From: Dasypus novemcinctus | Taxonomy: Eukaryota; Chordata; Mammalia; Cingulata; Dasypodidae | NCBI RefSeq assembly: GCF_030445035.2 | Contig: NC_080673.1 | Coordinates: 194,165,216-194,229,215, forward strand | Direction of reading: 5' to 3' | Length of the DNA: 64,000 nt | Shown: in pieces, positions 1 to 10,546 of the stretch | Layout of the letters: the number at the start of each line of letters is the position of its first letter | Numbering within the stretch: the first letter of the stretch is position 1 | Position numbers and translations under genes: made by a program | The notes under the pieces: generated by a model | What the model saw: only the letters and a program-made list of their open reading frames with translations | Databases searched by the model: none | What the model was told of the DNA's origin: nothing

Positions 1-1243
1 AAATGAAAAAGGGGACGTTAGTGCCAACCTGAAATAAAAGGAGTAGATACGGATACTATGAACAACTATATACAAACAAATTAGGTAACCTAGATGAAAT
101 GGACAAATTCCAAGAAACACACAATCTGTGTACTTCTCAAGAAGAAATAGAAGATCTCAACAAATGAATAAGTAGTAACAAGAATGAATCCGTAATCAAA
201 AACCTCTCAAGAAAGAAAAGACCAGGACCAGATGGCTTCACAGGGGAATTTTATCAAACTTCCTAGGAAGAATTGACATGAATCCTGCTCTAACTCTTCC
301 AAATCCTGCTCAAACTCTACCAAAAAAGAGGAGAGAACACTCCCTGATTCATTCTGTGAAGTCAATATCACCCTTATACCAAAATCAGATAAAGATACAA
401 CAAGAAAAGAAAACCACGGGCCAATATCTCTTATGAATATAGATGCAAAAATCCTCAACAAAATACTAGCAAACCAAATCCAAGAGCATGATCAAGTGGG
501 ATTTAATCCAGGTATTCAAGGGTGGTTCAACATAAGAAAACCAATTAATGTAATATACAACATTCACAGACTGAAGGAAGAAAAAACACACTACCATCTC
601 AAGTGATGCAGAAAAGGCATTTGTCAAAATCCAGCACCGCTTCTTGAAACAAACATTTAGGAAACTAGGACTAGAAGGAATATTCCTCAACATGATAAAG
701 GATATATATGAAAAACCTATCGCTAACAAATTTAATTTTGAGAGACAGAGCTTTCTAAGATCAGGAACAAGACAATGATGCCCATTGTCATCACTGTTAT
801 TCAGAATTGTAGTGGACATTCTAGCCAGAGGAATTAGGGAAGAGAAAGAAATAAAAGGCATCCAAATTGAAAAGGAAGAAGTAAAACTTTCCCTATACAC
901 AGAAATATTGTATACAAAAAATCCTGAAAAATCCATGACAAAACTCTTAGAACTAATATATGAATTAAGCAAAGTGGCAGGTTACAAGATCAACACCTGA
1001 AAATCAGTAGTGTTTATATACTCTAGTAATGAGCAATCAGAAGAAGAAATCAGGAAAAAAATTCCATTTACAATAGCAACTAAATGAATCAAATGTCTAG
1101 GAATAAATTTAAGTATATAAAGGACCTGTACACAGAAAACTACAAATATTGCTAAATGAAATAAAAGAATACCTAAATAAATGGAAGGACATCCTATTTT
1201 CATGGATTGGAAGACTAAATATTGTTAAGATGTCAGTACTACC
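1..1243 (+). mobile_element. LINE-1 ORF2 fragment, decayed
   Basis: This is part of the reverse-transcriptase region of a LINE-1 ORF2, read on the + strand and cut by the window edge. Conceptual translation in shifting frames gives L1 landmarks in order: PGPDGF near 222-239, ITLIPK and the [13 protein letters not shown] block near 365-450, the FNIRK block near 530, SGTRQ-CPLS near 755-790, and [15 protein letters not shown] near 945-993. Several stops and frameshifts interrupt it. The catalytic F-A-D-D box, expected near 893-905, is reduced by two residues and reads LSLYTEILY, so both aspartates are gone. It continues at 1541 after an LTR insertion. It is a dead retrotransposon; the small open frames in it are remnants. 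Confidence 0.93.
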
Positions 1244-1540
1244 TATTTTAGTTTCCCAAAAGGCTGCCAATACAAAGTACCAGAAATCTGTTGGCTTTTA
1301 TAATGGACATTTATTTGGGGCAAAAACCTACAGTTCCAAAGCCATGAACTGTCCCATGGAAACATTTGCAGGGATACTTTCTCACCAGAATCAGCTACTG
1401 TTGATCCTGGTGTTGTTGCCATGTGGTGAAGCAAGATGGCGGCCAATCTCTGCAGAAGGCTCTGCCTTCCCCTCCAGAATCTACCTTCTCTTGAAGCTCA
1501 GCTGTGAGCAACCAGGCATAGGGTTTTCTCTTTCATGGGC
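1244..1540 (-). mobile_element. MaLR-like LTR fragment (variant B) inserted in the L1
   Basis: On the minus strand this reads as the 3' half of an LTR: an AATAAA near the end, then the block AAAGCCAACAGATTTCTGGT and a terminal GGCAGCC region. The same body, including the CAGGATCAACAG and CAAGATGGC words, is present at 26476-26993. The L1 stops at 1243 and resumes at about 1541, further along ORF2 than where it broke off. The insertion is therefore associated with loss of a few hundred bases of L1. The outer edges are diffuse. Confidence 0.7.
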
Positions 1541-3103
1541 CTTAAATTGAGAATTCAGAGATAAACCCTTACATTTATGGCCAAATTAATTTTGACAGGG
1601 GTACAAAGACTACTCAATTGGGAGAAAATAGACTCTTCAACAAATGGTGCTAGGATAACTGGGTCTCCACTTGCAAAAGAAAAAAGTGGCCGCCTATCTC
1701 ACAATGTATATAAAATTCAACTCAGAATGGATCAAAGGCCTAAATATATGAAACAGAACTGTAAAACTCCTAGAAGAAAGTATAGGGAAACAGCTTCATG
1801 ATCTTGTGTTAGGCAATGGTTTCTCAGACTTTATATCTAAAGCACAAGCAACAACAACAAAATAGGACTTTATCAAAATAAAACAAATACACAAAAACCT
1901 GTGCTTCAAAAAACTTTACAATGAAAGTAAAATTTTCCCTATGCAATGTGAGGAAATATTTATAAGCCATATATCAATTAAGGGTTTAATATCCAGAATA
2001 TATAAAGATATTCTTCAATTCAACAACAACAAAATAAACCTCAATTTAAAAATGGGCAAAAGACTCAGACATTTTTCCAAAGAAGATATACAATGGTCAA
2101 AAATTACTTGAAAAGATGCTCAACATCATTATTTGCCATTAAGAAAATGCAAATCAAAACCACAATGAGATTCCATTTCACATCCACTGAAATGGTTACT
2201 ATTTTAAAAATGGAAAATACAAATGTTGGAAAGGATGCAGAGAAATAAGAGTACTCATTCATTGCTGGTGGGAATGTAAAATGATGCAGCCTCTCTGGAA
2301 AGCAGTTGGACAGTTCCTCATAAAGTTAAGTATAGAAATACCATATTATCTGGCAATCCCTCTTCAAGATATATGCCCCAAAGAATTGAAAGCAGGGACT
2401 TAAACAGACATTTGCACACCAATGTTCTTAGTGGCATGATTCACAATTGCCAAAAGTTGGAAACAACCTAAGGGTCCATCAACCGATATATGGATAAATA
2501 AAATGTGGTATATACACACAATGGAATATTATTCAGCCACAAAAAAGAAATGAAGTTCTGATACATGCCACAACATGAATGAAACGTGAAGACATCATGT
2601 TAACTGAAGTAAGCCAGAAACAAAAGGACAAATATTGTATGAACTCGCTGATATGAAAAAATTAGTATAGCAAATTCATAGACTGAGAATCTAGAGATTC
2701 CAGAGAATGGGATGGTAGTGGGGAATAGGAAGTTAAGGATTAAAAGGTACAGAATTTCTATTTGGCACAATGGAAGAAGTTCTGGTAAGAGATGGTGGTG
2801 ATGGTAGCAAAACATGGTGAATGTAATTAATAGCGCTGGATGTGTATTTGAATGTGGTTAAATTTTAATAATTTTAAAGTGATCCACGGAACTGCACAGC
2901 GCAACCAGTGAACTGTAAGTTAAACCTTGGACAATAGTAGTACAGTCATAAAAATGTGTTTTCTTCAGTTGTAACAAATGTACCACATGAATGCAAGGTG
3001 TTAATAAGAGGGTGGTATATGGGAACCCTGTATTTTGTGTATGATTTCTACGTAAACCCACAACTTAGATAATAAAAACAAAACAAAACAAAAAAATAAA
3101 TAA
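1541..3103 (+). mobile_element. LINE-1 ORF2 3' end, 3' UTR and A-rich tail
   Basis: This is the continuation of the L1 from before the LTR. It carries the C-terminal ORF2 region (an AINKWCWDN-type stretch near 1640-1720, degenerate), then a long 3' UTR and an A-rich tail at 3070-3103. The last 350 bases are closely related to 54828-55145, which shows a shared L1 3' end family. The coding frame is broken throughout. The 5' target-site duplication lies outside the window, so it cannot be checked. Confidence 0.9.
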
Positions 3104-3585
3104 ATGATAGCACTTCACTAGAGACAATAAAGCACACATGAAAGTTTATGCCCTAATTTATAGAACTCAATTAGAGAAATGGTGTTTAAACCATACATTT
3201 GCTAAGAGTTATTTCCATGCACACAATTCTTCCTTAATTTACTTGTTTGAAATTTAAAATTATTATACGTTGTGCTTTCATAAAGGGGAAATACCTAAAA
3301 TGATTTCATTTACACTGGTTTTATTTTAATCTTCACCCCGAGTGTGAATCATAAACTCTAGGAAGGATGTTTGTTCTACAAGATCTATATGGTTGAATAT
3401 ATCTTTTGACATTTATTTGTAACCAATGGTACAAAATTTACTATTTCCACTACCCTTCACCAACTGCCATTAAACACACACATATAGATACACAAAGAGC
3501 ATTTGTGAATTCAAATCAGAAACAACTTAAACTGTGGTCAATTGAAAATGGTGATTTTAAAAATATTTATAATATATCTCAAAAC
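3104..3585. other. No recognised feature
   Basis: AT-rich DNA without a convincing ORF, repeat family or structured element. The 76-codon frame at 3406-3636 has no recognisable domain and low complexity in AT content. Confidence 0.5.
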
Positions 3586-3589
3586 AGAT

Positions 3590-3655
3590 CTTGCTCAGTA
3601 CATGAAATGAGTAAATGCTCAATAAATACTTACTGAATGAACTATTGCATATGTT
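3590..3655 (+). mobile_element. L2 3' end fragment
   Basis: The words GCTCAATAAATACTTACTGA followed by ATGAAC match the conserved 3' terminus of L2 LINEs. Only the last 60 or so bases are recognisable. Confidence 0.55.
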
Positions 3656-4039
3656 CAGACCAATCCAGTGTTTTGACATTTTCGGTTTGTGTATATATAT
3701 TCCCATTAGAAATAGTTAACATCTCAATGCTTATAAAAAATGTGTGCCTTTCCCAGAGTTAATGGATTGTTATGATATAATAAATTCCCCTAAATGAATA
3801 TAGAAACCATTGGTTGAATAAATAAACCTTTCAGGGAAGAATAGAAATGATGACAAAGACACAATCTTTTAAGTATGCACAGTGTGTAAACTTATGCAAA
3901 CAATTTTCATGACAAAAACCTCATTCATTATTTAAACTATGAATTGTTCTTCATGTACTTTTCTGAGTCTCCTAAAGTAACTATTATGCAATGGACAGAG
4001 GCTAATACCTCTGATTTAAATGGTGCAAAAAGAGAAAGG

Positions 4040-4235
4040 ATCTAAAAACAGGGAAATAATCAGGTTTTAGGACTATGAATGCAGAGAAAAAGGTAGAATA
4101 GATTTTCGCTCTGACACATAGCGTCATACACCTGGACCCAGATTCTGAACCCACCATATACCAGTTAAAAAACCTTGAATGTGTTATTTAATTTATTTAA
4201 ACTTTGGCTTCCTTAACTCTGAAAGACTAAATGCA
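4040..4235 (+). mobile_element. MIR-like SINE remnant
   Basis: Weak similarity to MIR in + orientation: an internal AGATTCTGAACCC block, then a CTTGAATGTGTTATTTAA block that parallels the MIR core (CTTGGGCAAGTTACTTAA). Heavily diverged, so low confidence. Confidence 0.4.
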
Positions 4236-4269
4236 AATATATCAAAACAAGTTATTTGCATGAATATAC

Positions 4270-4335
4270 ATAGTCTGCATCCATTCAACAAATATTAATT
4301 CAGTACCACACTGTGTATCAGATACTGAGAAAGAC
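4270..4335 (-). mobile_element. L2 3' end fragment
   Basis: CCATTCAACAAATATTAATT followed by a diverged GTGTATCAGATACTG is the reverse complement of the L2 terminus. Confidence 0.55.
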
Positions 4336-4539
4336 TATTTATGAGTCACTGAAATTTAGGGATGTTTGTCATGGCAGCTAGCATTACTTTTTCTGACTAA
4401 TAGCAAAACTGATAATGGATATGGCAGGCTGTTCTAACAACAACCTAAACTCAGTGGTACAGCCCTACTTGGTGGTGGGGTGGAGTGGGAGCACTGATAC
4501 CAGGAACTGAAAAGGTGAAATCTACAACTATGACAACTT

Positions 4540-4552
4540 AAAAGGCAATCTT
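4540..4552. repeat. 5' target-site duplication of the first SINE
   Basis: AAAAGGCAATCTT is repeated as AAAAGTCAATCTT at 4957-4969, just after the A tail. Twelve of 13 bases agree, as expected for L1-type integration. Confidence 0.85.
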
Positions 4553-4956
4553 GGGAAGCGAACTTGGCCCAGTGGTTAGGGCGTCCGTCTACCACATGGG
4601 AGGTCCGTGGTTCAAACCCTGGGCCTCCTTGACCCGTGTGGAACTGGCCCATGCGCAGTGCTGATGCACGCAAGGAGTGTCATGCCATGCAGGGGCATGC
4701 CACGCAGGGGTGCCCCCCGCGTAGGGGAGCACCACACGCAAGGAGTGTGCCTGGTAAGGAGAGCCGCCCAGCGCGAAAGAAAGTGCAGCCTGCCCAAGAA
4801 TGATGCTGCACACATGGAGAGCTGACACAACAAGATGATGCAACAAAAAGAAAACACAGACTCCCGTGCTGCTGACAACAACAGAAGCGCACAAAGAACA
4901 CGCAGCAAATAGACACAGAGAACAGACAACTGGGGTGGGGGGGAGAGATTAAAAAA
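4553..4956 (+). mobile_element. DAS-type SINE (tRNA-derived), full length
   Basis: The SINE has a tRNA-like head with A box (TGGCCCAGTGGTTAGGGCG) and B box (GGTTCAAACCC), a GC-rich body with repeated CGCAAGGAGTG words, an ACAGAAGCGCACAAAGAAC region, a G-rich stretch and an A10 tail. It is flanked by AAAAGGCAATCTT (4540-4552) and AAAAGTCAATCTT (4957-4969), a target-site duplication with one mismatch. Such SINEs are transcribed by RNA polymerase III and mobilised by L1. The several open frames here on both strands are non-coding consequences of its GC richness. Confidence 0.95.
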
Positions 4957-4969
4957 AAAAGTCAATCTT

Positions 4970-5545
4970 TGCCTTGTAGCTGTAGGGGAAGAGGTTGGGG
5001 AAAAAATTAGTTGTGTGTGTTGACTACATTTGGCAAGGTGTTTCAAAATGAGATAATCTCAGGAGAGAAATGGCTAGTTTATAAGCAGAATTAAAAAGGA
5101 ATAAAGGGAGAGTACATTCATTTGATGGATTGCAGATGCCTACTAATATGTGAGGAGATTATATTGTTAAAGAAACTATACTAAAATGTCTTTCAAGATG
5201 GGAAACATTTCTTGGGCCCCCAGTCTTCTACCAGCAGGGTGAAGGTGGTAGATAGGCATGAATGGCCTGTTTCCCTAAAACTCGCCTCAGAGATGGCCAA
5301 AGAGGAAAATAGGCAAGGGGAACCTCTCAGAGGGAAGGACTGGAGGCCATAGAGAATAATGGACAACAGAGTTTCCCCTAGTGAGCAGAATCAGGGTCAC
5401 GCCAAGGACCTCGTCCGTCTCAAGATGGGGGGCCTTCACTCTGTCTGCCTGTCCAGGCATATATTGGTTGCTGTATGTCACCATTCTTCCAGTTTTGGAA
5501 TGGGAATTTTTTTGTGGTTATCCTATCACTGTTAAACCATTTGTA

Positions 5546-5547
<2 letters not shown>
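4970..5547. other. No recognised feature
   Basis: Unique-looking sequence between a SINE and a TG microsatellite. The frame at 5287-5484 (-) has no domain signature. Confidence 0.5.

Positions 5548-5579
<32 letters not shown>
5548..5579. repeat. (TG)n microsatellite
   Basis: About 16 uninterrupted TG units, followed by a TATG transition. Likely length-polymorphic. Confidence 0.97.
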
Positions 5580-5583
<4 letters not shown>

Positions 5584-5639
5584 CTGGCAGATGACGTGGT
5601 CTTTTTGGTTAATAGATCCACTTACTTTTTAGTTCATAG

Positions 5640-6172
5640 GCTACTGGATCAGAAACATCTCATCCAGGCTTTTGAAGAAAACTTCGCATAACCCGGAGGT
5701 CCTGGACTTTGAGCTGGATGCAGTGACTAGACAGGATTTGGGATTGTTTCCTTTAGGGAGGGGTGAGTGTGTTGTGTTTGGAAAGAGGGAAGAATATAGA
5801 TAGTTGGTGACAAATGCAAATACTTTTAGTTCTTAAAGATGCCCACATATTCCTTTGTATTTCCCAGGTGGTTGACCTTGTGATTGATTTCTCATCAAAG
5901 GAATGTGAGCAGAAGTAACATGAGGGAGGAAAGAGCTGGTGTACCTACTACATGCTTTTTCTCTATCTCATGTCCATGAGTTAATAAGCAAAAGACTGCG
6001 GTGGTGGTGCCCCATAATAGGAGGAACCCCAAACCCAGAGGCATCTCTTTGAGAGGAGATTTCTGATCTGAGTCAGATGCTATTGTATAATAAAAAAGAA
6101 CTTTTATTGTGCTTCTCTCCTGAGTTTGGGATTTATTTGCCAAAGTTGGCTAGCATCAGTTACCCTAAATAA
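5640..6172 (+). mobile_element. Old LTR-like or MER-type repeat, family unassigned
   Basis: A stretch with a GGTTGACCTTGTGATTGATT block, AGGAATGTGAGCAGAAGTAA, and a 3' end with an AATAAAAAAGAAC signal followed by a CTGAGTTTGGGATTTATT block. This layout resembles the 3' half of ancient mammalian LTRs. I could not place the family or the exact ends. Confidence 0.45.
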
Positions 6173-6174
6173 TA

Positions 6175-6290
6175 CAGCTACCTTGAAAGATTCTTGGAAG
6201 ATTAAGTGAAATCATATATTTAAAGAATGAAAACAGGGCCAGACATAATAATAAGTGCTCAATAGATGATATCTATTTTTATATTAACCT
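6175..6290 (+). mobile_element. MIR 3' half
   Basis: GGAAGATTAAGTGAAATCAT and AATAAGTGCTCAATAGATGA match the distal half of MIR (…GAGGATTAAATGAG… and …GTGCTCAATAAATG…). Confidence 0.65.
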
Positions 6291-6429
6291 TAAACCCCTC
6301 TTTCTTGAGCTTGTAAAGCTAGTCTGGCTAAACGCCAGTTGTACTTGTATAAATTTAAGGTGTATAAATTGTATGCTAGTGGGCTGAGTATATTAGAAAA
6401 CATGCTTACATACTAATTAATGCCCCTAA

Positions 6430-7075
6430 GTTTTAAAAAGTTTATTGAAGTATATCGCTTATACATAAACATACATAAACTATAAGTGTATAGTAATAGT
6501 TGCGAACTTACAAAACAAACATATATAACATCATACAGGACTCTCATACCTCACCTTACCACCAATAACTTGCATTGTTGTGAAACATTTTTAACTAATG
6601 ATTAAAGAACATCTTCAAAATATTACTACTAACCAAAGTGCCTTACATTTGGTGTATTTTTCCCCCAACCCAGCCCATTATTATTATTATTATTACTATA
6701 TCATTTATACATGAACATACATAAACAATAAGTGTACAGTAAAAGTTGTGAACTTACAAAGTAAACATGCACAACATCATACAGGGGTGTCATACATCAA
6801 CCCACCACCAACATCTTGCATTGTTGTGAGATATTTGTTACAAATTATGAAAGAATATTGTCAAAATCTTACTACTAACTATAGTCCTTGTCTTACATTT
6901 GGTGTATTTTCCCCCAACCCACCCTATATTATTTTTTAAATATATTTTTATGACAGAAGTTATAAACGTACAAAACATCATGTACATGTGCAGAATTCCC
7001 ATATAGCACCCCTCTATCAACACATCAATTGCCCCTAATTTTTGAAATTCCCCACTGTAAGTCTTCATTTTCACA
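6430..7075 (-). mobile_element. Old L1 3' UTR pieces as three tandem units
   Basis: A unit of about 250 bases is present at about 6436-6680, again at about 6697-6935, and partly at about 6940-7045. Shared words include ACATACATAAACNATAAGTG, CATCATACAGG, CTTGCATTGTTGTGA and TTACATTTGGTGTATTTT. The order and content resemble the reversed 3' UTR of L1 copies elsewhere in the window, such as 22415. A (TTA)n tract at 6677-6696 sits between units one and two. Confidence 0.65.
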
Positions 7076-7084
7076 TCTTTAACA

Positions 7085-7570
7085 ATGAATTAAAATAAAC
7101 CAAAGAGGTCAGAAGGACCCGATAATCTAAGAGCTGCTGAAGAACAAGAGTTCATGGTTGGTTGGATTGCCTGGGAAGATATCATTACCCACATCTCAGA
7201 CTGGGAATGAATTTAATTTATTTTAGATGATTCCATGGTATTGTTAGGGGTTACCATACTGTGTTTCATAACAGGCACCAAGAAGCAGTTATTGAATGGG
7301 TGTTTGGGTGAATGAATGGCAGCTGAGGCTGTGTTCCAGCCCTAAACCATAAGCAATGTTTGAGATTATATATGTGTTTCTAAAGAAACTTTTGTAAGTA
7401 CTCTAAAAATGTATTTTACCATACCAACTGTCAGGATCTAAGTGTGAACACCCCAGCTATGAATGAAAAGGGCTGCATTGCTTGGTAAATACCATTGCTT
7501 AGACAATTTCTTCTGTTGCCTTGATGAATCTTTTCTTCTTTATAGATTAAATGGCACCAATCTAGTCCAA
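7085..7570. other. No clear feature
   Basis: Mostly unique sequence. A short GGTGAATGAATGG-type word near 7300 hints at an L2 terminus but is too short to call. Confidence 0.45.
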
Positions 7571-7574
7571 TGGA

Positions 7575-7690
7575 TAACAATAATAGTTAGTATTTATTGA
7601 GCCCAGACAAGGTGCTAAGAGTGTTCATTAGCTATTTCACTGAGTTCTCATAGCCACTCTGCAAGATAAGTTTTGTTTTCCCTTGGCATT
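7575..7690 (-). mobile_element. MIR fragment
   Basis: AATAATAGTTAGTATTTATT, a diverged GTGCTAAGAGTGTTCATTAG and TGCAAGATAAGT follow the reverse complement of the MIR 3' half. Confidence 0.75.
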
Positions 7691-7694
7691 AAGG

Positions 7695-7870
7695 GAAGAG
7701 AGTGTGACAGAGTGGTTAAATGCGTGAACTTAAAGTTGAACTGTCTGCATTTGAATCCAGTTCCGTCTCTCCTAGCTTAGTGATTGTGAGCAAATGATGC
7801 ACCTCCCCGTGTTTCACATTCCTGCTCTCTATAAAATGAAGGTAATAAGAACGCTGACCTATGATGGTTG
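7695..7870 (+). mobile_element. MIR, 5' part (split copy)
   Basis: GAGTGGTTAAATGCGTGAAC, a GCATTTGAATCC block and a GATTGTGAGCAAATGATGCA block match the tRNA-like head and core of MIR. The element stops at an inserted MLT2 LTR and resumes at 8391 with the GTGAGATTGAATGAATTAAT block. Confidence 0.8.
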
Positions 7871-7918
7871 AAAATTTTTTTCATTTTGTTCACTTTTTTT
7901 TTTTTTAACAATTTTTTG

Positions 7919-8390
7919 TGTGATGCCTGATTTTATGTATCAACTTGGCTGGATTATGGCGTCTGGTTTGGCCAAACCCTAGTCTAGATGTTGCCGTGGA
8001 GGTATTTTGGAAATGAGACTGGCATCTGCAATTGGTTAATATTCAATAAAGGAGATTACCCTTGATAATGAGGGTGGGTCTCATCCTGTTAGTTGAAGGC
8101 CTTAAAAGCATAAAACAGGCTTCCTGTGGAAGAGAAAATTCTGCCTCAAGAAATATACCGTCAACACTTTTCTGACTGTCCAGGCCACCAGTCTGCCCTA
8201 TCACTTTCAGGCTCAAGTCTTCACAATCAGCTCTTCCTAAATTTCCAGCCTGTGCTGCAGAATTCGGACTTGCCAGCTCCCACAATTGTGTGAGCCAATT
8301 CTTTAAGGTAAGTCTCTTTTTGTGTTACACGCACACACATATACACAAACATTCTGTTGGTTCTTTCTCTGCAGAACTCTGAGTGCTACA
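7919..8390 (-). mobile_element. MLT2-type ERVL LTR
   Basis: The + strand starts TGATGCCTGATTTTATGTAT and ends GAACTCTGAGTGCTACA. This is the reverse complement of an MLT2 (ERVL) solo LTR, including GGGTGGGTCTCATCC and a TGTGAGCCAATTCTTTAAGG block with a decayed CA/TA tract. No retroviral coding sequence accompanies it. It splits a MIR. Confidence 0.85.
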
Positions 8391-8505
8391 CTGCCCTTTA
8401 TACAGGGAAGTTGTGAGATTGAATGAATTAATAGAGACTACCTAGAATAGTGCCTGGTCAGAGAAGACCCCAAGCCATTGTTAGTTGTTATTATTATTTT
8501 ATTAT
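8391..8505 (+). mobile_element. MIR, 3' part (split copy)
   Basis: This continues the MIR that began at 7695: GTTGTGAGATTGAATGAATT, AGTGCCTGGTCAGA, then TGTTAGTTGTTATTATTATT at the end. Confidence 0.75.
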
Positions 8506-9110
8506 GTTCTCCTAGACATTGACACTGAATTTCAGAGAGAAGCCTTGACATGAACTGCAAACTCATTAGTGTAGACTATGTGAGTACATTTCCTCTGGGA
8601 AAGATAAGTAAGAGAAGTAGATATTAAAAACAAAATTCACTCCCAGTTAAAAAAATAGGTCTTTATTAACAAAAGAGTTCAATGAATTACCATGATGTTT
8701 CATAAGCGAACTTCAAAGTAGGGGACAAAGTAAGTTATAAACTCCAAGTTGCAAGTTAAGTATTCTTAGTATTTGATTGTTATAAACTCCACTTACCCAA
8801 GTATTTGTGTGCAGAACAAAGCCAACATCCTTTGACTGTTTCAGGCTGCTCCTCAATGGCAATGGGTTTAATGTCCCAGGTAAGAAGGAACCATTTTGAA
8901 AATTGTCCTCCACTCAGGCTACATGTCGGAACTGACTTTGAACTGCTATTCACAGAGTGACAGAAGGCCCCAGTTCATATGTTTGTTTCTACCTCAATTA
9001 TTTGTATCACTTCCCACTAGAAATATGACTTCTTTTATTCTACAAACCCATGTAAAGGGGTCAGTCTTTCTTGTCTACCATTTTAAAGCAACAGTGACCA
9101 TAATTACAAA
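8506..9110. other. No recognised feature
   Basis: Unique-looking DNA. Short frames at 8713-8913 (-) and 8896-9126 (+) overlap each other on opposite strands and show no domain. Confidence 0.5.
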
Positions 9111-9114
9111 ATTC

Positions 9115-9350
9115 ATTGAGCCCTAAGTATGAACTAGGCAATGTTCCATACACTCTATAAATGTTTTAACCCATTTTTATCCTCCCAACAATCTTATGAG
9201 GTAGATACTAATATTTTCACCATTGTAGACATAGAGAACCTAAAGCACACAGAGGTTAAGTGACTAACTCAAGGTCACACAGTCAGTGAGTAGCCTGGAT
9301 TTGAATGTAGGCTGTCTGGTTCCAGAGCCCAAATTCTTAAATGCTGGTTA
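9115..9350 (-). mobile_element. MIR, nearly full length
   Basis: Reverse-complement MIR with good conservation: CTTATGAGGTAGATACTAAT, ACAGAGGTTAAGTGACTAAC, AAGGTCACACAGTCAGTGAG and GTCTGGTTCCAGAGCCC. Confidence 0.9.
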
Positions 9351-10470
9351 AAACACATTCTCCATGTCAAATGAGGAGAATACGCTTAAAACACATATTT
9401 CCCGGCATCTGTTGTATTTATGATGAGTGCAGATTACTTCTGAAAGCTGCTCTAAATTCTTAGAGGCAGCAGGTTGTTATTCTTGGAAAGCATGCACTTC
9501 CCTATCTGAGAATAATTATAAAATGTGAACATTTTTCATATATTAAACTTTGTGCTCTTAGAGTTAACTTTATTTCTTCTCCGTTTCTTGCAAGCAGCAG
9601 CCAAGTTTCAAATTATACCCTGAAACCCAGGTGGCTTCATCCAGAATTTATAATAAAACATTTCTGAGGTCTATCAAAAATGTGAAGACATTGAGGAAGA
9701 GGCCAAAAGAGAAATGAACCTTGTTGGGAAAACTTCATCTTCCTCTTGGAAGACATTATTAAAGATTGAAGGTTAGAGGTCAAATGAAATGTTCTTTATT
9801 GCCAGTGGTAGGAAATGATCCATTCCAGACTTCAAGGAAAACCACTCAGAAGGTGCTGACCCTCCTCCAAATTATCAGATGATGCATGGGTGCCTACTGA
9901 GTGCTCTTCGCTATTGTTTATTGGAGACACAGAAGGGGCAGAAGTCATTTCTTCGAGTTTGTAGTCTCTGACACACCTTGCAGAGTTTTTGGTTACAGTG
10001 AGCAAACCTGAAGATTTCTTTTTATTTTTTTTGGTAGATATCACTTGGCAGATCAGCTTGTTACAGATGGTCGAGGCTAGAAAAGGAGACGATCTATTCA
10101 TAGCCCATAGGAGCAAAGATTTGATGGAAGACTTGAGAATGTTCTAATTCATTCTTTCACCCTATTCATGCTTCCTCTGCACATCTTAGCAGGTGGCTAC
10201 TCTACTGCTGTTTGACTATCTCCCAGGGAAATGGGGACCATGACTTCACAAGGCATAAAATAATTCTCTGAACAATAGTGGTTAATGCTGCTCTTTTCCA
10301 AATTAAGAACCTTTCAACTATTGGTAGGACACTTTCATCCTCCCTTCCCCCCACAACTTCATTCAAGTTCAAATATTCTCACTCTTTTAACTGTTCTTCA
10401 TGCAACATAATTTCAGTGAGGTTGCCATCTTGGTTGACTTCCAGTGGTTCAATGTCTCATTAATGGTAAA
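9351..10470. other. No recognised feature
   Basis: About 1.1 kb without a confident repeat call. The 94-codon frame at 9832-10116 (-) has a lysine-rich patch and no recognisable domain. Confidence 0.5.
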
Positions 10471-10474
10471 TGAC

Positions 10475-10546
10475 TTAAGAGCATTGTGGTGCAGTGACCA
10501 AGAAATGAACAGTTTGTGTTACAGTTTCAGCTCTGCTATTGACCAT
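10475..10546 (+). mobile_element. MIR 5' end fragment (truncated by LTR)
   Basis: GCATTGTGGTGCAGTGACCA and CAGCTCTGCTATTGACCATG match the MIR head and the start of its core; the LTR at 10547 interrupts it. Confidence 0.6.

Noticed and set aside
4560..4620. Possible tRNA gene (A and B box visible)
   Set aside because: The head belongs to a SINE with body, tail and TSD; it lacks a proper acceptor stem and repeats three times.
4434..5046. Cluster of overlapping open frames up to 144 codons on both strands
   Set aside because: All lie in the first DAS SINE. Its GC-rich body has few stops in any frame; there is no domain and the same frames recur in the other SINE copies.
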